A stretch of DNA of 64,000 nucleotides, from positions 1-64,000 of the forward strand of contig NZ_JAPQFJ010000018.1 in assembly GCF_026738875.1 (NCBI RefSeq). The letters are read 5' to 3'. Origin of the DNA: Clostridium brassicae. Its GTDB lineage: Bacteria > Bacillota > Clostridia > Clostridiales > Clostridiaceae. A program made the position numbers and the translations under genes. Each line of letters opens with the position of its first letter. The stretch's first letter is position 1. Shown here one piece after another: positions 44,835-54,829 of the stretch. The notes below the pieces were generated by a model. The model saw nothing but the letters and a program-made list of their open reading frames with translations, did no database searches and was not told the DNA's origin.

Positions 44835-46028
44835 ATGGATTTAATAAATAAGCTCAACAAAGAGCAGCGGTATATAGTAAATTTAATTAAAAATATATGT
44901 GATAGAGAGAAAATAGATGCTTACATAGTAGGTGGAGCAGTTAGGGATATAATTTTAAATAGTGAAATTAATGATATAGATATTTGTATTACAGAAGATC
45001 CTATTAATATAATAAACAAACTATCTTATATAAAAGAGTATAGATATCATAAAGAATTCCAAACAAGTAATATAAAGTTTAATAATGGCATAGAAATAGA
45101 CCTTATAAGATGTAGAAAGGAATCTTATAGCTATAATGGTGCTCTTCCAAACATTATACCGTCTAAATTAAAGGATGATCTTTTCAGAAGAGATTTTACT
45201 GTAAATGCTGTAGCATATAATATTTCAAGTGGAAAGATTGTTGATCCCTATAAAGGCATAGAGGATATTAGGTTAAAAAAGATAAAAAAAATACATAAAT
45301 ATAGCTATGCAGAAGATCCTACTAGAATATTTAGAGCTATACGATATTCAGTAAGATATGATTTTGAGATTTATGATAAAGAAGAAATTAGATTAGCTAT
45401 AGATAATAAAATGATTTTTAATATCAGCAATGATAGAATTATAAGAGAAATATTTTTAATGTGTTCTGAAAAGAAATGGATAGAAAACATGATATTATGT
45501 GACTATTATAATATATTTAGTATAGATTCTAGTTTGCTTGGTAAAAAAAATAAATTTTTTGATTATAATAAGATTGATGATAGAATTTTAAATTTATTCT
45601 CAGTTTTAAGAGATGAAAAATTTATAGATATTTTTATTAATAATTCTATTTTAAAAAAGCAATTAATCAAATCATTTAAAAATTTTGCTAATTCAAGATT
45701 TACTATTTGTGATAATCTATTTACTACATCAGATAACTATAAAATATATAAATTAATGAAAAATTTTAGTTTAAATGAGTTAAAGCTATTAAGTTTAGAA
45801 AAAAAATTAAAATATAAAATAATAAATTACTTAAACAACCTTATGGAAGTGAATCTTTCTATAACTGGAAAAGATGTAGGTAATTTAGGAGTAAACAATG
45901 GTAAACTTATAGGATCAGTAATAAAAATTCTAATGCAATTAAGAATGAATACGTTAATCTCTATAGAAAAAGAGTATCTTATAAGAAATTTAGGAGAGAT
46001 TTTAAATGATATTGAATATAAAAATTGA
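44835..46028 (+). CDS. cca: CCA tRNA nucleotidyltransferase / poly(A) polymerase family
   Basis: A 397-residue class II nucleotidyltransferase. The head domain has VGGAVRDIIL followed by the metal site DIDICI, then RRDFTVNAVAYN, the GxxDPY-like VDPYKGIEDI, and the nucleotide-selecting EDPTRIFRAIRYSVRYDF. It adds or repairs the 3' CCA of tRNA. Start ATG 44835 after GAGGGGAAGGTT; the frame is open from 44790 but lacks a ribosome site there. It overlaps scpA by 23 bases. Confidence 0.9.
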   Translation: MDLINKLNKEQRYIVNLIKNICDREKIDAYIVGGAVRDIILNSEINDIDICITEDPINIINKLSYIKEYRYHKEFQTSNIKFNNGIEIDLIRCRKESYSYNGALPNIIPSKLKDDLFRRDFTVNAVAYNISSGKIVDPYKGIEDIRLKKIKKIHKYSYAEDPTRIFRAIRYSVRYDFEIYDKEEIRLAIDNKMIFNISNDRIIREIFLMCSEKKWIENMILCDYYNIFSIDSSLLGKKNKFFDYNKIDDRILNLFSVLRDEKFIDIFINNSILKKQLIKSFKNFANSRFTICDNLFTTSDNYKIYKLMKNFSLNELKLLSLEKKLKYKIINYLNNLMEVNLSITGKDVGNLGVNNGKLIGSVIKILMQLRMNTLISIEKEYLIRNLGEILNDIEYKN

Positions 46029-46755
46029 AAATTTTGAAGGACCTTTTGACTTGCTTTTACACTTAATTAAAAAAAATGAGATGGATATATATGATATTAA
46101 GATTTATGAGATAACTACTCAATATTTGAAATATCTAGATAGCATGAAGGAAGTGGACCTTGAAATTACATCTGAATTTATTGTTATGGCAGCTACTTTA
46201 CTTGAAATAAAATCTCGAATGCTTCTTCCAATATCCAAAGAGGAAGAAAACGAGGAGGAAAATGATCCTAGAAAAGAGCTTATAAATAAGTTGATAGAAT
46301 ATAAGAAATATAAGTTGGTTGCTGAATTTTTAGAAAAAAGAGAACAGAAGGTAGGAGTTGTTTTTAAGAAAAAGCCTGAGATAATAGAAGAAAAAAAAGA
46401 CAAAACTAAAGATGTGGATATTTTAAAGGATATAACAATTCTAAAGTTATTTAATTTGTATAATGGATTAATATCTACGTATAGAAATAAGATGAATACT
46501 GAAAATGCAATGGATAAAGAAATACCTTTAGATAAATTTAAAATTGAAGATAAGATGGCTGAAATAACTAATAAATTAATAGATAATAAAAAGCTATATT
46601 TCTCAAAAGTTATAAAAAATTGTTCAAGTAAAATTGAAAAAGTAGTTACTTTTTTAGCATTATTAGAACTTATAAGATTAAGAGTAATATCTGTAGTGCA
46701 AGAAAATAACTTTAAGGAAATATATGTAGAGGAGATAGGTGTTAATGAACGTTAA
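46006..46755 (+). CDS. scpA: segregation and condensation protein A
   Basis: A 249-residue kleisin of the SMC-ScpAB complex that organises and separates chromosomes. The opening IKIENFEGPFDLLLHLIKK and the ITSEFIVMAATLLEIKSRMLLP segment are family signatures; a winged-helix end binds SMC. It starts within the end of cca (23-base overlap), so it is translationally coupled. Confidence 0.94.
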   Translation: MILNIKIENFEGPFDLLLHLIKKNEMDIYDIKIYEITTQYLKYLDSMKEVDLEITSEFIVMAATLLEIKSRMLLPISKEEENEEENDPRKELINKLIEYKKYKLVAEFLEKREQKVGVVFKKKPEIIEEKKDKTKDVDILKDITILKLFNLYNGLISTYRNKMNTENAMDKEIPLDKFKIEDKMAEITNKLIDNKKLYFSKVIKNCSSKIEKVVTFLALLELIRLRVISVVQENNFKEIYVEEIGVNER

Positions 46756-47359
46756 TGACATAAATCAAATTGAAATGAATGAAGCATCTACTAAAGATAG
46801 ATATTTTTCAATAATAGAATCTTTACTTTTTGTAAGTGGAGAACCATTAGCTTATAAAGAAATAGCTTCAATCATAAATTGTAGTGAAAATTATACTAAA
46901 GATTTATTAGAAGAGTTTAGAAAAAAATATGAGTTAAAAGATAGGGGATTAACCCTTATAAATATTAATGATGAGTATATGTTTGTAACAAAGTCTGAAA
47001 ATAGTGATTACATACAAAAACTTTTAAAAACCAATTCTAGGCAAGGTTTGTCTAAAGCAGCATTAGAGACTCTTGCAATAATAGTTTATAGACAACCTAT
47101 AACGAGAATAGAAATTGATGAAATTAGAGGAGTTAAGAGTGATAAAGCTATTCAAACTTTAATGGAAAAAGAGTTAATTAAAGAGGCAGGAAGAAAAAAA
47201 GTTCCTGGAAGACCAATTATGTATGCAACAACAGATGAATTTTTAAAGCATTTTGGTCTTGAGAACTTAAATCAAATGCCTCTTTTGGAGAGTTTTATAG
47301 ATTATGATAAAGAATCAACATCTATTGAAGAAGAAACTACCATGTCTGTAGAGGAGTAA
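46745..47359 (+). CDS. scpB: segregation and condensation protein B
   Basis: A 204-residue partner of ScpA with two winged-helix domains. Signatures: IIESLLFVSGEPL, SKAALETLAIIVYRQPITR, EIRGVKSDKAI and GRKKVPGRPIMYATT. The start is ATG 46745 after GAGGAGATAGGTGTTA, overlapping the scpA stop. An alternative GTG lies at 46739. Confidence 0.94.
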   Translation: MNVNDINQIEMNEASTKDRYFSIIESLLFVSGEPLAYKEIASIINCSENYTKDLLEEFRKKYELKDRGLTLININDEYMFVTKSENSDYIQKLLKTNSRQGLSKAALETLAIIVYRQPITRIEIDEIRGVKSDKAIQTLMEKELIKEAGRKKVPGRPIMYATTDEFLKHFGLENLNQMPLLESFIDYDKESTSIEEETTMSVEE

Positions 47360-47361
47360 TA

Positions 47362-47829
47362 TTAATATTCCTCTACAGTTACTTCTCTTTTTAACTCTTG
47401 TTCTACTGCGTCTTTAATCTCTTGTTTAATTTCTTCCTTGTTTTTTTTGCAAGATTTTTGAGAAAATGAATTTTTTAATGTGTCAATTATCTGGGGAATA
47501 CTATCTACAAGTTTATCATATGTATTTTTTTGATTAACAGGAAGAAGTCTTATCATGTCTCCCTTTATAACTAAAAAGGCTATGGGCTTGACAGTAACTC
47601 CGGAACCAGATCCACCACCAAAAGGATATTTTGTATCAGTTGATGGAACATTTTTCTGATAAAATTCACTGCCACCAGCAGCAAAACCTAAAGACACACA
47701 GGATATAGGAATGATTAGAGTTCCATCTTTGGTTTCAATAGTATCACCTACTATAGTGTTAACATCGATCATGTCTTTTAAATTTTCTAATGTGCTTTTC
47801 ATTAGACCTTCTATAGGATGATTATCCAA
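47362..47829 (-). CDS. ytfJ: GerW/YtfJ family sporulation protein
   Basis: A 155-residue protein with the family core HPIEGLMKSTLENLKDMIDV, SCVSLGFAAGGSEF and the glycine-rich FGGGSGSGVTVKPIAFLVI. In Bacillus YtfJ/GerW is made in the forespore and is needed for full germination response. ATG follows AGGAGGTAATTTA. It is one base after the upstream DUF2953 gene, as in Bacillus ytfI-ytfJ, and convergent with scpB. Confidence 0.9.
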   Translation of the reverse strand: MDNHPIEGLMKSTLENLKDMIDVNTIVGDTIETKDGTLIIPISCVSLGFAAGGSEFYQKNVPSTDTKYPFGGGSGSGVTVKPIAFLVIKGDMIRLLPVNQKNTYDKLVDSIPQIIDTLKNSFSQKSCKKNKEEIKQEIKDAVEQELKREVTVEEY

Positions 47830-48363
47830 TTAAATTACCTCCTTTGGTTTTAAAAAAGTTTTATATTTAAATTTTAATGAAAAAAACAATATAAGGCTTA
47901 TGTAGATAATTTTAGCTATATTAATAAAAATTATACTTTTAATATTTATATATAACATAGATTTATCAAAATTAGGGTTAATATTTAGTTTGAATTTTTT
48001 AACATTAAAAATTGAATAAAATAAGTTATATAAAATCGAAGAAAAACTCCATAGTATACCGTTAAATATTGCTGTTTGTGCAGCATCATCGAGTCCATAA
48101 GTTATGTGTAAATCAAAATTTAAATTTGGCTTAAATGCATTTGTTTTTATACTATTCCATATAGAAAGATATTGATTTATAGAATAATTTTTAGATTTTT
48201 TCCTTTTATTTTTTGAGGGTTTTTTTGTTTTTTTTCTTGGATATATTTTAATTTTAAATAGATATATTAAAAGGGATGAATTTTCATATTTTATATTTAC
48301 TAATATAGGAAAAGGTAAAAATATGAAAATCAACATAATCAATACAATTAATAACCAATTCAC
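47830..48363 (-). CDS. ytfI: DUF2953 family membrane protein
   Basis: A 177-residue protein with an N-terminal membrane helix (about 3-20), a Lys/Arg-rich stretch (KIYPRKKTKKPSKNKRKK), and a second hydrophobic segment near 145-165. YGLDDAAQTAIFNGILWS is the DUF2953 signature. The function is unknown, but it is consistently paired with ytfJ. ATG follows GGAGGATTTACAGTG. Together the two probably form a sporulation operon. Confidence 0.8.
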   Translation of the reverse strand: MNWLLIVLIMLIFIFLPFPILVNIKYENSSLLIYLFKIKIYPRKKTKKPSKNKRKKSKNYSINQYLSIWNSIKTNAFKPNLNFDLHITYGLDDAAQTAIFNGILWSFSSILYNLFYSIFNVKKFKLNINPNFDKSMLYINIKSIIFINIAKIIYISLILFFSLKFKYKTFLKPKEVI

Positions 48364-48635
48364 TGTAAATCCTCCAAATATTATTATAGTTATTATTATT
48401 TACCTAATATCTATTTAATATAACAATTATAAGCAGAATTCTTATTCTTAAGTGGAGCTTTTTTATTTTAATTAAAAATAAAAATTGATTATCTAAGGTC
48501 GTAACATATTCTTAATTTCTATTTCAAATGATATGGCAATATTGGTAGATAGACATCAGATAAAGAAAAACATTACACGATTATTAATTTTATTTTTGAA
48601 AAGAATAAGAAATAAAGGTAGGTGAAATTTAAAGT

Positions 48636-49736
48636 ATGAAACTAAAAAATACTATATGTGTATTTTTATGTACCTTATTTTTTTTTAGTGTACCAGTAAG
48701 TAACGTAAAAGCAAGTCCAATGTATATTAATGCTAGAAGTGCAATTGCTATAGATAGTAAATCAAAATGTGTATTATACGAAAAAAACTCAGATATGATA
48801 GTATCCATTGCAAGTACGACAAAAATTATGACTACATTGGTAGCTTTAAAATATGGTAATTTAGATGAGAAATTTGAAGTTTCATCTAATGCGGCTAATA
48901 TTCATGGTTCAGAAGTAGGGTATAAAAAAGGAGAAATGATAACATTAAAAGAGCTTCTATATGGCCTTATGCTAAGATCTGGTAATGATGCTGCTATTAC
49001 CATAGCAGAAGGTATGTGTGGTAGTGTAGATGAGTTTTCAAAGCTTATGAATGAATATGCCGAGGAAATAGGTGTTACAAATTCTCATTTTGAGTCTCCT
49101 CATGGATTAGATAGTCAATATCATTATTCTACTGCGTATGACTTAGCCTTAATAACAGCTAAAGCTAAAGAGGAACCTTTATTTAATAAAATTGTAAGTG
49201 TGAAAGATGTAGAAGCTTCAGAATATGGTTTTAGCAGAAGCTATCACAATATAAATAAAATATTGTATCAAATTCCTAATGCTAATGGTGTTAAAACTGG
49301 GTATACAGGTGGTGCGGGTAAATGTTTAGTAAGTTCTGTAGATATGGGAGAAGACGATATTATTATAGTAGTACTTAATTGTACCCCAAGATGGAGTGAG
49401 ACAAAAAAAATATATGATTATGTAAAAAATAATTATGAATTTAAAAAAGTAGCAAGTAAAGATCAAATCATCGAGAAATATAATTATGATGAAAATAAAC
49501 AAGTAAGTTTAATAAGTGACGAAGATATAATCCTTCCTTTTAAAAAAGGAGAAAGTTATGAAACAAAAGTAATAAAACCTAAGGTTATTCACTCAACTAT
49601 ATATCCAGAAGATTATTTTGGAAAATTTGTATTATATAAAAATGGTGAAACTATTTTCCAAAAAGATTTAAAATGTAAAATAGATGATAAGTCTCCATCT
49701 AAGCCTAGAAATATATTCAAAAAAATATTTAAATAG
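48636..49736 (+). CDS. D-alanyl-D-alanine carboxypeptidase (DacB-like)
   Basis: A 366-residue penicillin-binding protein with a signal peptide (residues 1-26, ending NVKAS). Motifs: SxxK in IASTTKIMT, SGN in RSGNDAAITIAEG, KTG in GVKTGYTGGAGKC. The C-terminal region is shorter than in DacF. It is the second such enzyme in the window. Position near scpAB and ytfJ recalls Bacillus dacB, which trims spore-cortex peptides. ATG follows AGGTAGGTGAAATTTAAAGT. Confidence 0.87.
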   Translation: MKLKNTICVFLCTLFFFSVPVSNVKASPMYINARSAIAIDSKSKCVLYEKNSDMIVSIASTTKIMTTLVALKYGNLDEKFEVSSNAANIHGSEVGYKKGEMITLKELLYGLMLRSGNDAAITIAEGMCGSVDEFSKLMNEYAEEIGVTNSHFESPHGLDSQYHYSTAYDLALITAKAKEEPLFNKIVSVKDVEASEYGFSRSYHNINKILYQIPNANGVKTGYTGGAGKCLVSSVDMGEDDIIIVVLNCTPRWSETKKIYDYVKNNYEFKKVASKDQIIEKYNYDENKQVSLISDEDIILPFKKGESYETKVIKPKVIHSTIYPEDYFGKFVLYKNGETIFQKDLKCKIDDKSPSKPRNIFKKIFK

Positions 49737-49763
49737 AAACAATATCTAATTTATTTTTTATTG

Positions 49764-49832
49764 TTTTTAAATTGTTGAGTTAGCATACTTTTAAAATAAA
49801 CCCTATTATAATTAAACTCAGCAATTTAAAAA
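49764..49832. repeat. 18-bp inverted repeat
   Basis: TTTTTAAATTGTTGAGTT (49764-49781) and AACTCAGCAATTTAAAAA (49815-49832) match over 18 positions with one G-T pair around a 33-base loop. It lies between the convergent dacB-like and 2H-phosphoesterase genes and could terminate both; the long loop is unusual. Confidence 0.55.
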
Positions 49833-49934
49833 CATATTTTTAAATTAATAAATTTTAAAAAGTTAAATGTTAAAGAGAAGTTACTACTTTATTACCCCTA
49901 TTAAATTGTAAAGTGTAGGAAAACTAGTGTAAAT

Positions 49935-50486
49935 CTAAGCTTCAGAATACAGATCAAAGCTTTGAACTACCATAGAATCTTTATCATTAACAGGTTTCCA
50001 AAGTTCAATTTTTGTTATTTGTCCAGTTTTTTGAAAGTTATTTTCATGTGCAATTATACAAGCATTAGAAAAATCCTCTTCTGACCAATCTCTTTTGGCG
50101 AAATATGGATTAGCTAAGGAGATATGCAAATCCCAATCATCTACATTTTCTCTTACAGTAAATTTATTATTTTTCAAAGTTGAGTTTATATCAATTATTA
50201 GATCCATTATATAGTCATTTTTTTCAACTTTTAGATTTACAGATTTATATGGAGGATTGAAACAAATAGCTCCATCAATATTAATATAAAACTTATTATA
50301 TTTTTTTATTATTTGCTCTAATACTGGTAAAAGGCTATTTATATTTGGGTCTTTAATAACTTCTAATGTTATATGAAGAACAGGTAAATCGGTATATAAG
50401 TCAAATTTATCTGAAAGATATTTTTGAATTTTCTCTACAGCTTTATAAGAATGTTTATCCAATAATCCAACTAAATAATAAATCAT
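49935..50486 (-). CDS. 2'-5' RNA ligase/2H phosphoesterase family protein
   Basis: A 183-residue protein with the two H-x-[ST]-hydrophobic motifs of the 2H superfamily, LHITLEVI (about residues 36-43) and LHISLANPY (about 124-132). The family includes LigT/ThpR RNA ligases and cyclic phosphodiesterases acting on RNA 2',3'-ends. The substrate is not predictable. ATG follows AAAAGGAGTAATTT. Monocistronic. Confidence 0.82.
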   Translation of the reverse strand: MIYYLVGLLDKHSYKAVEKIQKYLSDKFDLYTDLPVLHITLEVIKDPNINSLLPVLEQIIKKYNKFYINIDGAICFNPPYKSVNLKVEKNDYIMDLIIDINSTLKNNKFTVRENVDDWDLHISLANPYFAKRDWSEEDFSNACIIAHENNFQKTGQITKIELWKPVNDKDSMVVQSFDLYSEA

Positions 50487-50822
50487 AAATTACTCCTTTT
50501 ATTCTTATATGGTTTATATACTCATTTTACATACTATTTTATATATTTGATGTGAGATTAAGAATCCACCTAAATTAAGAATTTTTATTCTGTCTATAAT
50601 AAGTTTTAAATTAATCAATTTTAGAAAAGTTTCAAAATAAAATATAAATTTATATTATTATATCATAATTTATTTAATAGTTAATTTAATATATGAAATT
50701 TAAATATTAAATGTAACTTTAAAGATAACACTATATAAAATAATTAGTGTGAAATTAATACATATTATAATAGATGACGAATATAAATTATATGTAAGAT
50801 CTATTATAATGGGGGAATAGAA
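50487..50822. other. 336-base intergenic region without a recognised feature
   Basis: Very AT-rich sequence between the divergent 2H-phosphoesterase and 67-residue-ORF genes. It should hold both promoters, but I see no clean consensus pair, no hairpin of note and no ORF with a ribosome site. Confidence 0.5.
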
Positions 50823-51026
50823 ATGAGGCTTGGACTTAACTACAAAAATGGGAAAAAAGAAGTATTCAATGAAACCGATACAAAAAGTATAATAGCAGGA
50901 ATTAATTATCTAAAATTAATTAAATATATAAAGGGCTCAAAAAAGGTTGAAGGAAAAGTTATAAAAATTTTAGATAAGGATATAAATATAGATGAATTAA
51001 GATCTATTGAAATAATATTAATATAA
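50823..51026 (+). CDS. 67-residue protein, unrecognised
   Basis: ATG after AATGGGGGAATAGAA; its own terminator follows. A soluble, basic protein opening MRLGLNYKNGKKEVFNETDT, with an Ile/Lys-rich second half, probably a small beta/alpha fold. No family recognised and no neighbour suggests a job. The ribosome site and terminator make it a likely real gene. Confidence 0.6.
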   Translation: MRLGLNYKNGKKEVFNETDTKSIIAGINYLKLIKYIKGSKKVEGKVIKILDKDINIDELRSIEIILI

Positions 51027-51075
51027 AAATAGTTCTTAAGGGATAAAAAATAAAAGTATTAATAATATGAAATAT

Positions 51076-51101
51076 AATGCTCCTTATAAGGGGCATTTAT
51101 T
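51076..51101 (+). terminator. terminator after the 67-residue protein gene
   Basis: AATGCTCCTT (51076-51085) pairs with AAGGGGCATT (51088-51097), one G-T pair, followed by TATTTAT. Confidence 0.65.
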
Positions 51102-51173
51102 TATATATGGATATGTTTTATAATTATAGATGTGTTATTATAGGAATAAGGTTTTATTATATAGGAGGCAGAA

Positions 51174-53297
51174 ATGCAAGCAGAAGAAATTTTAAAAAGG
51201 TATTATGGGTATAGTGAATTTAGAAAAGGACAGAAGGAGATTATAGATAGCATATTAGAAGGTAGAGATACCTTTGCTATTATGCCTACAGGAGGAGGAA
51301 AATCTCTTTGTTACCAAATACCTGCAGTAATAATGAAAGGACTTACTATTGTTATATCTCCATTGATTTCTCTTATGAAAGATCAAGTGGACTCTTTAAA
51401 TAGTTTAGGTATATCAGCAGGAGTTATAAATAGTAGTCAAAGTATAAATGAAGTAAAGGATACAATACATAAAGCTGCTTTTGGAAGATTAAAACTTTTA
51501 TATGTGGCTCCAGAAAGATTGGAAGTAGAATCTTTTTATAGATTATTTGAAACCTTGAATGTTTCTCAAATTGCAGTAGATGAAGCTCACTGTGCTTCAC
51601 AATGGGGTCATGATTTTAGAGGAAGTTATAGATCAATTGCTCCATTTATTAAGAGGTTTAATCCAAGACCAGTTGTATCTGCCTTTACAGCAACGGCAAC
51701 TACAGATGTTAGAGAAGATGTAGTAAATCTTCTAACATTAGATGAACCTAATATTTTTGTAACGGGATTTGATAGAGAAAATCTTTCCTTTTCCGTTATA
51801 AAAAATGAAAATAAAGAAAAATTTATATTAAAATATTTAGATGATAACAAAGAAAAGTCTGGTATAATTTATGCGTCAACCAGGAAAGAAGTAGATAATC
51901 TATGCAGTATGCTCAATAAAAAGGGATATTCTGTAGGAAAATATCATGCTGGCATGAGTGATAATGAAAGAGAAAAAAGTCAAGAAGAATTTTTATATGA
52001 TGATATTAAAATAATGGTGGCTACAAATGCATTTGGAATGGGAATAGATAAATCCAATGTTAGATTTGTTATTCATTATAATATGCCTAAAAATATTGAA
52101 GCCTACTACCAAGAAGCAGGAAGAGCAGGAAGAGATGGAGAAAATGGAGAATGTATTTTGTTGTTTGGACCTAGAGATACTATTCTTCAAAAATATTTTA
52201 TTGAACAAACAGTTTTTAATGAAGAAAGAAAGATTAATGAGTATAGAAAGCTTCAATCAATGGTGGATTACTGTCATACTACTAGATGTTTAAGAAAATA
52301 CATATTAGAGTATTTTGGAGAAGAAAATATTAAAGAAACCTGTGATAATTGTAGTAATTGTAATAGTGATAGTGAAATTATTGATATTACAATAGAAGCT
52401 CAAAAAATATTTTCTTGTATATACAGAATGAGAGAAAAGTATGGTGTTACTCTCATAGCAGAAGTTCTGAGAGGATCTAAAAATCAAAAAGTATTGAATT
52501 TAAATTTTGATAAATTATCTACTTATGCAATAATGAAGAATTACACAATAAATGGTATAAAAGACTTAATAAATGTGCTTATTGCAGAGGATTATTTAAA
52601 TTTAACAGAAGAGGAATTTGCAGTAGTCAAACTTAAAAATAAAGCAATAGATGTTCTTAAAAATAAACTAAAAGTTACACAAAAAGTTTATAAGAAGAAA
52701 GAGAGAATTCAGGTGGATACATCTTTATTTGATATGCTTCGTGATATTAGAAAGAAAATTGCTCAAAGAGAAGCAGTTCCACCATATATAGTATTTGCGG
52801 ATACTTCCCTAAAGGATATGAGTGAAAAGATACCTTTAAATAAAGAAGAGATGTTAAATATTAAAGGAGTAGGGGAAAAGAAATTTGAAAGATATGGAGA
52901 AGAGTTCTTGAATGTTTTAATAGAGTATAATAATGAAAATAAAATTAGAAACTTTGAAGAGATAGCGATAACTCAAGCGGATAAAGAAAAAGAGGATAAA
53001 GTACCAAGTCATATTGTAACTTTAAATATGTATAATGAAGGTAAGTCATTAGATGAAATTTCACAGAGGAGAGGGTTAAAACTCCTTACTGTACAAGATC
53101 ATTTGATGAGATGTGGATTAGAAGGTTTAGAAGTAAATTGGGATATATTTATTCCAGAAAAGTATGAAAAGCTTATCTTAGAAAAGATTCAAGAAGCTGC
53201 TACTGACAGACTGAAACCTATTAAGGAATTATTGCCAAATGAAGTGGACTATAATGCTATAAAAGCAGTTTTATGTAAATACAAAAGTGCACAATAG
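51174..53297 (+). CDS. recQ: ATP-dependent DNA helicase RecQ
   Basis: A 707-residue superfamily 2 helicase. Walker A MPTGGGKSLCYQIP, DEAH box AVDEAHCASQWGHDFR, motif III AFTATAT and motif VI AGRAGRDG. A zinc-binding Cys4 cluster follows (CHTTRCLR ... CDNCSNC), then a winged-helix RQC domain, an HRDC domain (PPYIVFADTSLKDM) and a C-terminal helix-turn-helix extension (SLDEISQRRGLKLLTVQDHL), as in long Firmicute RecQ. ATG follows ATAGGAGGCAGAA. It unwinds recombination and replication intermediates. Confidence 0.95.
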   Translation: MQAEEILKRYYGYSEFRKGQKEIIDSILEGRDTFAIMPTGGGKSLCYQIPAVIMKGLTIVISPLISLMKDQVDSLNSLGISAGVINSSQSINEVKDTIHKAAFGRLKLLYVAPERLEVESFYRLFETLNVSQIAVDEAHCASQWGHDFRGSYRSIAPFIKRFNPRPVVSAFTATATTDVREDVVNLLTLDEPNIFVTGFDRENLSFSVIKNENKEKFILKYLDDNKEKSGIIYASTRKEVDNLCSMLNKKGYSVGKYHAGMSDNEREKSQEEFLYDDIKIMVATNAFGMGIDKSNVRFVIHYNMPKNIEAYYQEAGRAGRDGENGECILLFGPRDTILQKYFIEQTVFNEERKINEYRKLQSMVDYCHTTRCLRKYILEYFGEENIKETCDNCSNCNSDSEIIDITIEAQKIFSCIYRMREKYGVTLIAEVLRGSKNQKVLNLNFDKLSTYAIMKNYTINGIKDLINVLIAEDYLNLTEEEFAVVKLKNKAIDVLKNKLKVTQKVYKKKERIQVDTSLFDMLRDIRKKIAQREAVPPYIVFADTSLKDMSEKIPLNKEEMLNIKGVGEKKFERYGEEFLNVLIEYNNENKIRNFEEIAITQADKEKEDKVPSHIVTLNMYNEGKSLDEISQRRGLKLLTVQDHLMRCGLEGLEVNWDIFIPEKYEKLILEKIQEAATDRLKPIKELLPNEVDYNAIKAVLCKYKSAQ

Positions 53298-53385
53298 AGA
53301 GAACATAAGGATAGTTAAATATAACATAAGTTGCAAAAGCTATTTACAATAACAAATTTTTATTATATAATTACAATTAAAATTA

Positions 53386-53493
53386 ATACTTATCAAGAGT
53401 GGTGGAGGGACTGGCCCTATGAAACCCAGCAACCTATATGTAAAAAAGCATATAAGGTGCTAAATCCTGCAGCAGAAGCTGGGAGATGAGGAT
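53386..53493 (+). promoter_or_regulatory. SAM-I (S-box) riboswitch
   Basis: The S-box core is clear: TTATCAAGAGTGGTGGAGGG, then ACTGGCCCTATGAAACCCAG, CAACC, a variable P3 hairpin (ATATG/CATAT), GGTGC, CCTGCAGC, and GCTGGGAGATGAGG. P1 pairs CTTATC (53389-53394) with GATGAG (53485-53490). SAM binding favours the downstream terminator. It should control the methionine genes that follow. Confidence 0.95.
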
Positions 53494-53510
53494 ATGTCTA
53501 GGAATATTAA

Positions 53511-53540
53511 ACCTAAGGGAATTATCCTTTAGGTTTTTTT
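53511..53540 (+). terminator. riboswitch-controlled terminator
   Basis: ACCTAAGGGA (53511-53520), loop ATTA, TCCTTTAGGT (53525-53534), then TTTTTT. It is the expression platform of the S-box. The 261 bases from here to metF hold no ORF and no second riboswitch that I recognise. Confidence 0.85.
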
Positions 53541-53801
53541 AGTTTCTCAAGATTTAAATATATGTAACTTTATAAGAAGGCAAATCTTTAGAATATAATG
53601 AAATGCCATTATAACAAAACTTTTTTAAATATTAATATAGTTAATATGTTCAATAAATAAAATAATATCTTAGATTACCAGTTAAAGAATAAGTAGACAA
53701 TGTAAAAAATTAAAAATTTAATATTTCCAGATTTATATAGTTTTCAAACAGATTTATAAATTTTAAAGGGGCTAAAAATATTTTAATTAGGGGGATTTAA
53801 A

Positions 53802-54689
53802 ATGCGTATAAAAAATTTATTTAATGAAAAAAATTTGGTGTTTTCTTTTGAAATTTTTCCTCCAAAAGCAACATCATCTATAAAAACAATATATCAAACT
53901 TTAGAAGAATTAAAAGATTTAACACCAGATTTTATAAGTGTAACTTATGGAGCAGGTGGAAGTTTAAAACATAATAAAACCTGTGAATTATCTTCACTTG
54001 TAAAAAATAAATATGGCATAGAATCATTAGCACATCTAACTTGTATAAACTCAACAAAACAGGATATAGATTTAATACTAAATGAACTCAAGGAAAATAA
54101 TATTGAAAATATATTAGCCTTGAGAGGAGATATTCCACAGGAGAAAAGTATTATTGGAGAATACAATTATGCATTTGAACTTATAAGAAAAATAAATGAA
54201 AATAAAAGCTTTGGAATAGCAGGGGCTTGTTATCCAGAAGGTCACATTGAATGTGAAAGTTTAGAAAAAGATATAAAAGAATTAAAAAGAAAAGTAGATG
54301 GAGGAGCAGAACATTTAATATCTCAGTTATTTTTCGATAATGCTATATTCTATGAATTTTTAAATAAAGTATATCAAAACAATATAAACGTACCTATACA
54401 AGCGGGAATAATGCCTGTAGTCAATAAAAAGCAAATTAAGAGAATAGTTGAAATAACTGGTGCAACATTACCAAGAAAATTTATAAAAATATTAGATAAA
54501 TATGAATATGATAAAGAAGCTATTAGGGATGCAGGGATAGCTTATGCAGTAGAACAAATAGTTGATTTAGTATCTAGTGGAGTAAAAGGAATACATTTAT
54601 ATACAATGAATAATCCTTATGTAGCTAGAAAAATAACAGAAAGTACAAAGTCAATATTTAATTCAATAAATAAAGAAATGGCAGTTTGA
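53802..54689 (+). CDS. metF: 5,10-methylenetetrahydrofolate reductase
   Basis: A 295-residue flavin enzyme that reduces methylene-THF to methyl-THF, the methyl donor for MetH. Motifs: FSFEIFPPKAT at the N-terminus, SVTYGAGGS, LALRGDIP, and AEHLISQLFFDN. ATG follows AGGGGGATTTAAA. It is the first gene behind the SAM riboswitch. It is followed by the B12 methionine synthase genes, giving the complete methyl branch from folate to methionine. Confidence 0.94.
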   Translation: MRIKNLFNEKNLVFSFEIFPPKATSSIKTIYQTLEELKDLTPDFISVTYGAGGSLKHNKTCELSSLVKNKYGIESLAHLTCINSTKQDIDLILNELKENNIENILALRGDIPQEKSIIGEYNYAFELIRKINENKSFGIAGACYPEGHIECESLEKDIKELKRKVDGGAEHLISQLFFDNAIFYEFLNKVYQNNINVPIQAGIMPVVNKKQIKRIVEITGATLPRKFIKILDKYEYDKEAIRDAGIAYAVEQIVDLVSSGVKGIHLYTMNNPYVARKITESTKSIFNSINKEMAV

Positions 54690-54829
54690 AAATTAATACT
54701 AGTTAAAAATATATTGATTGGTACTGATGATTAAATAACAGAAAATTTTTACTTAGAATATAAAAAGACTAAAAATATATATCCTAAAAAACAAAAATTT
54801 TTGAATTTAATAGGTAGGGTGAATGTAAA

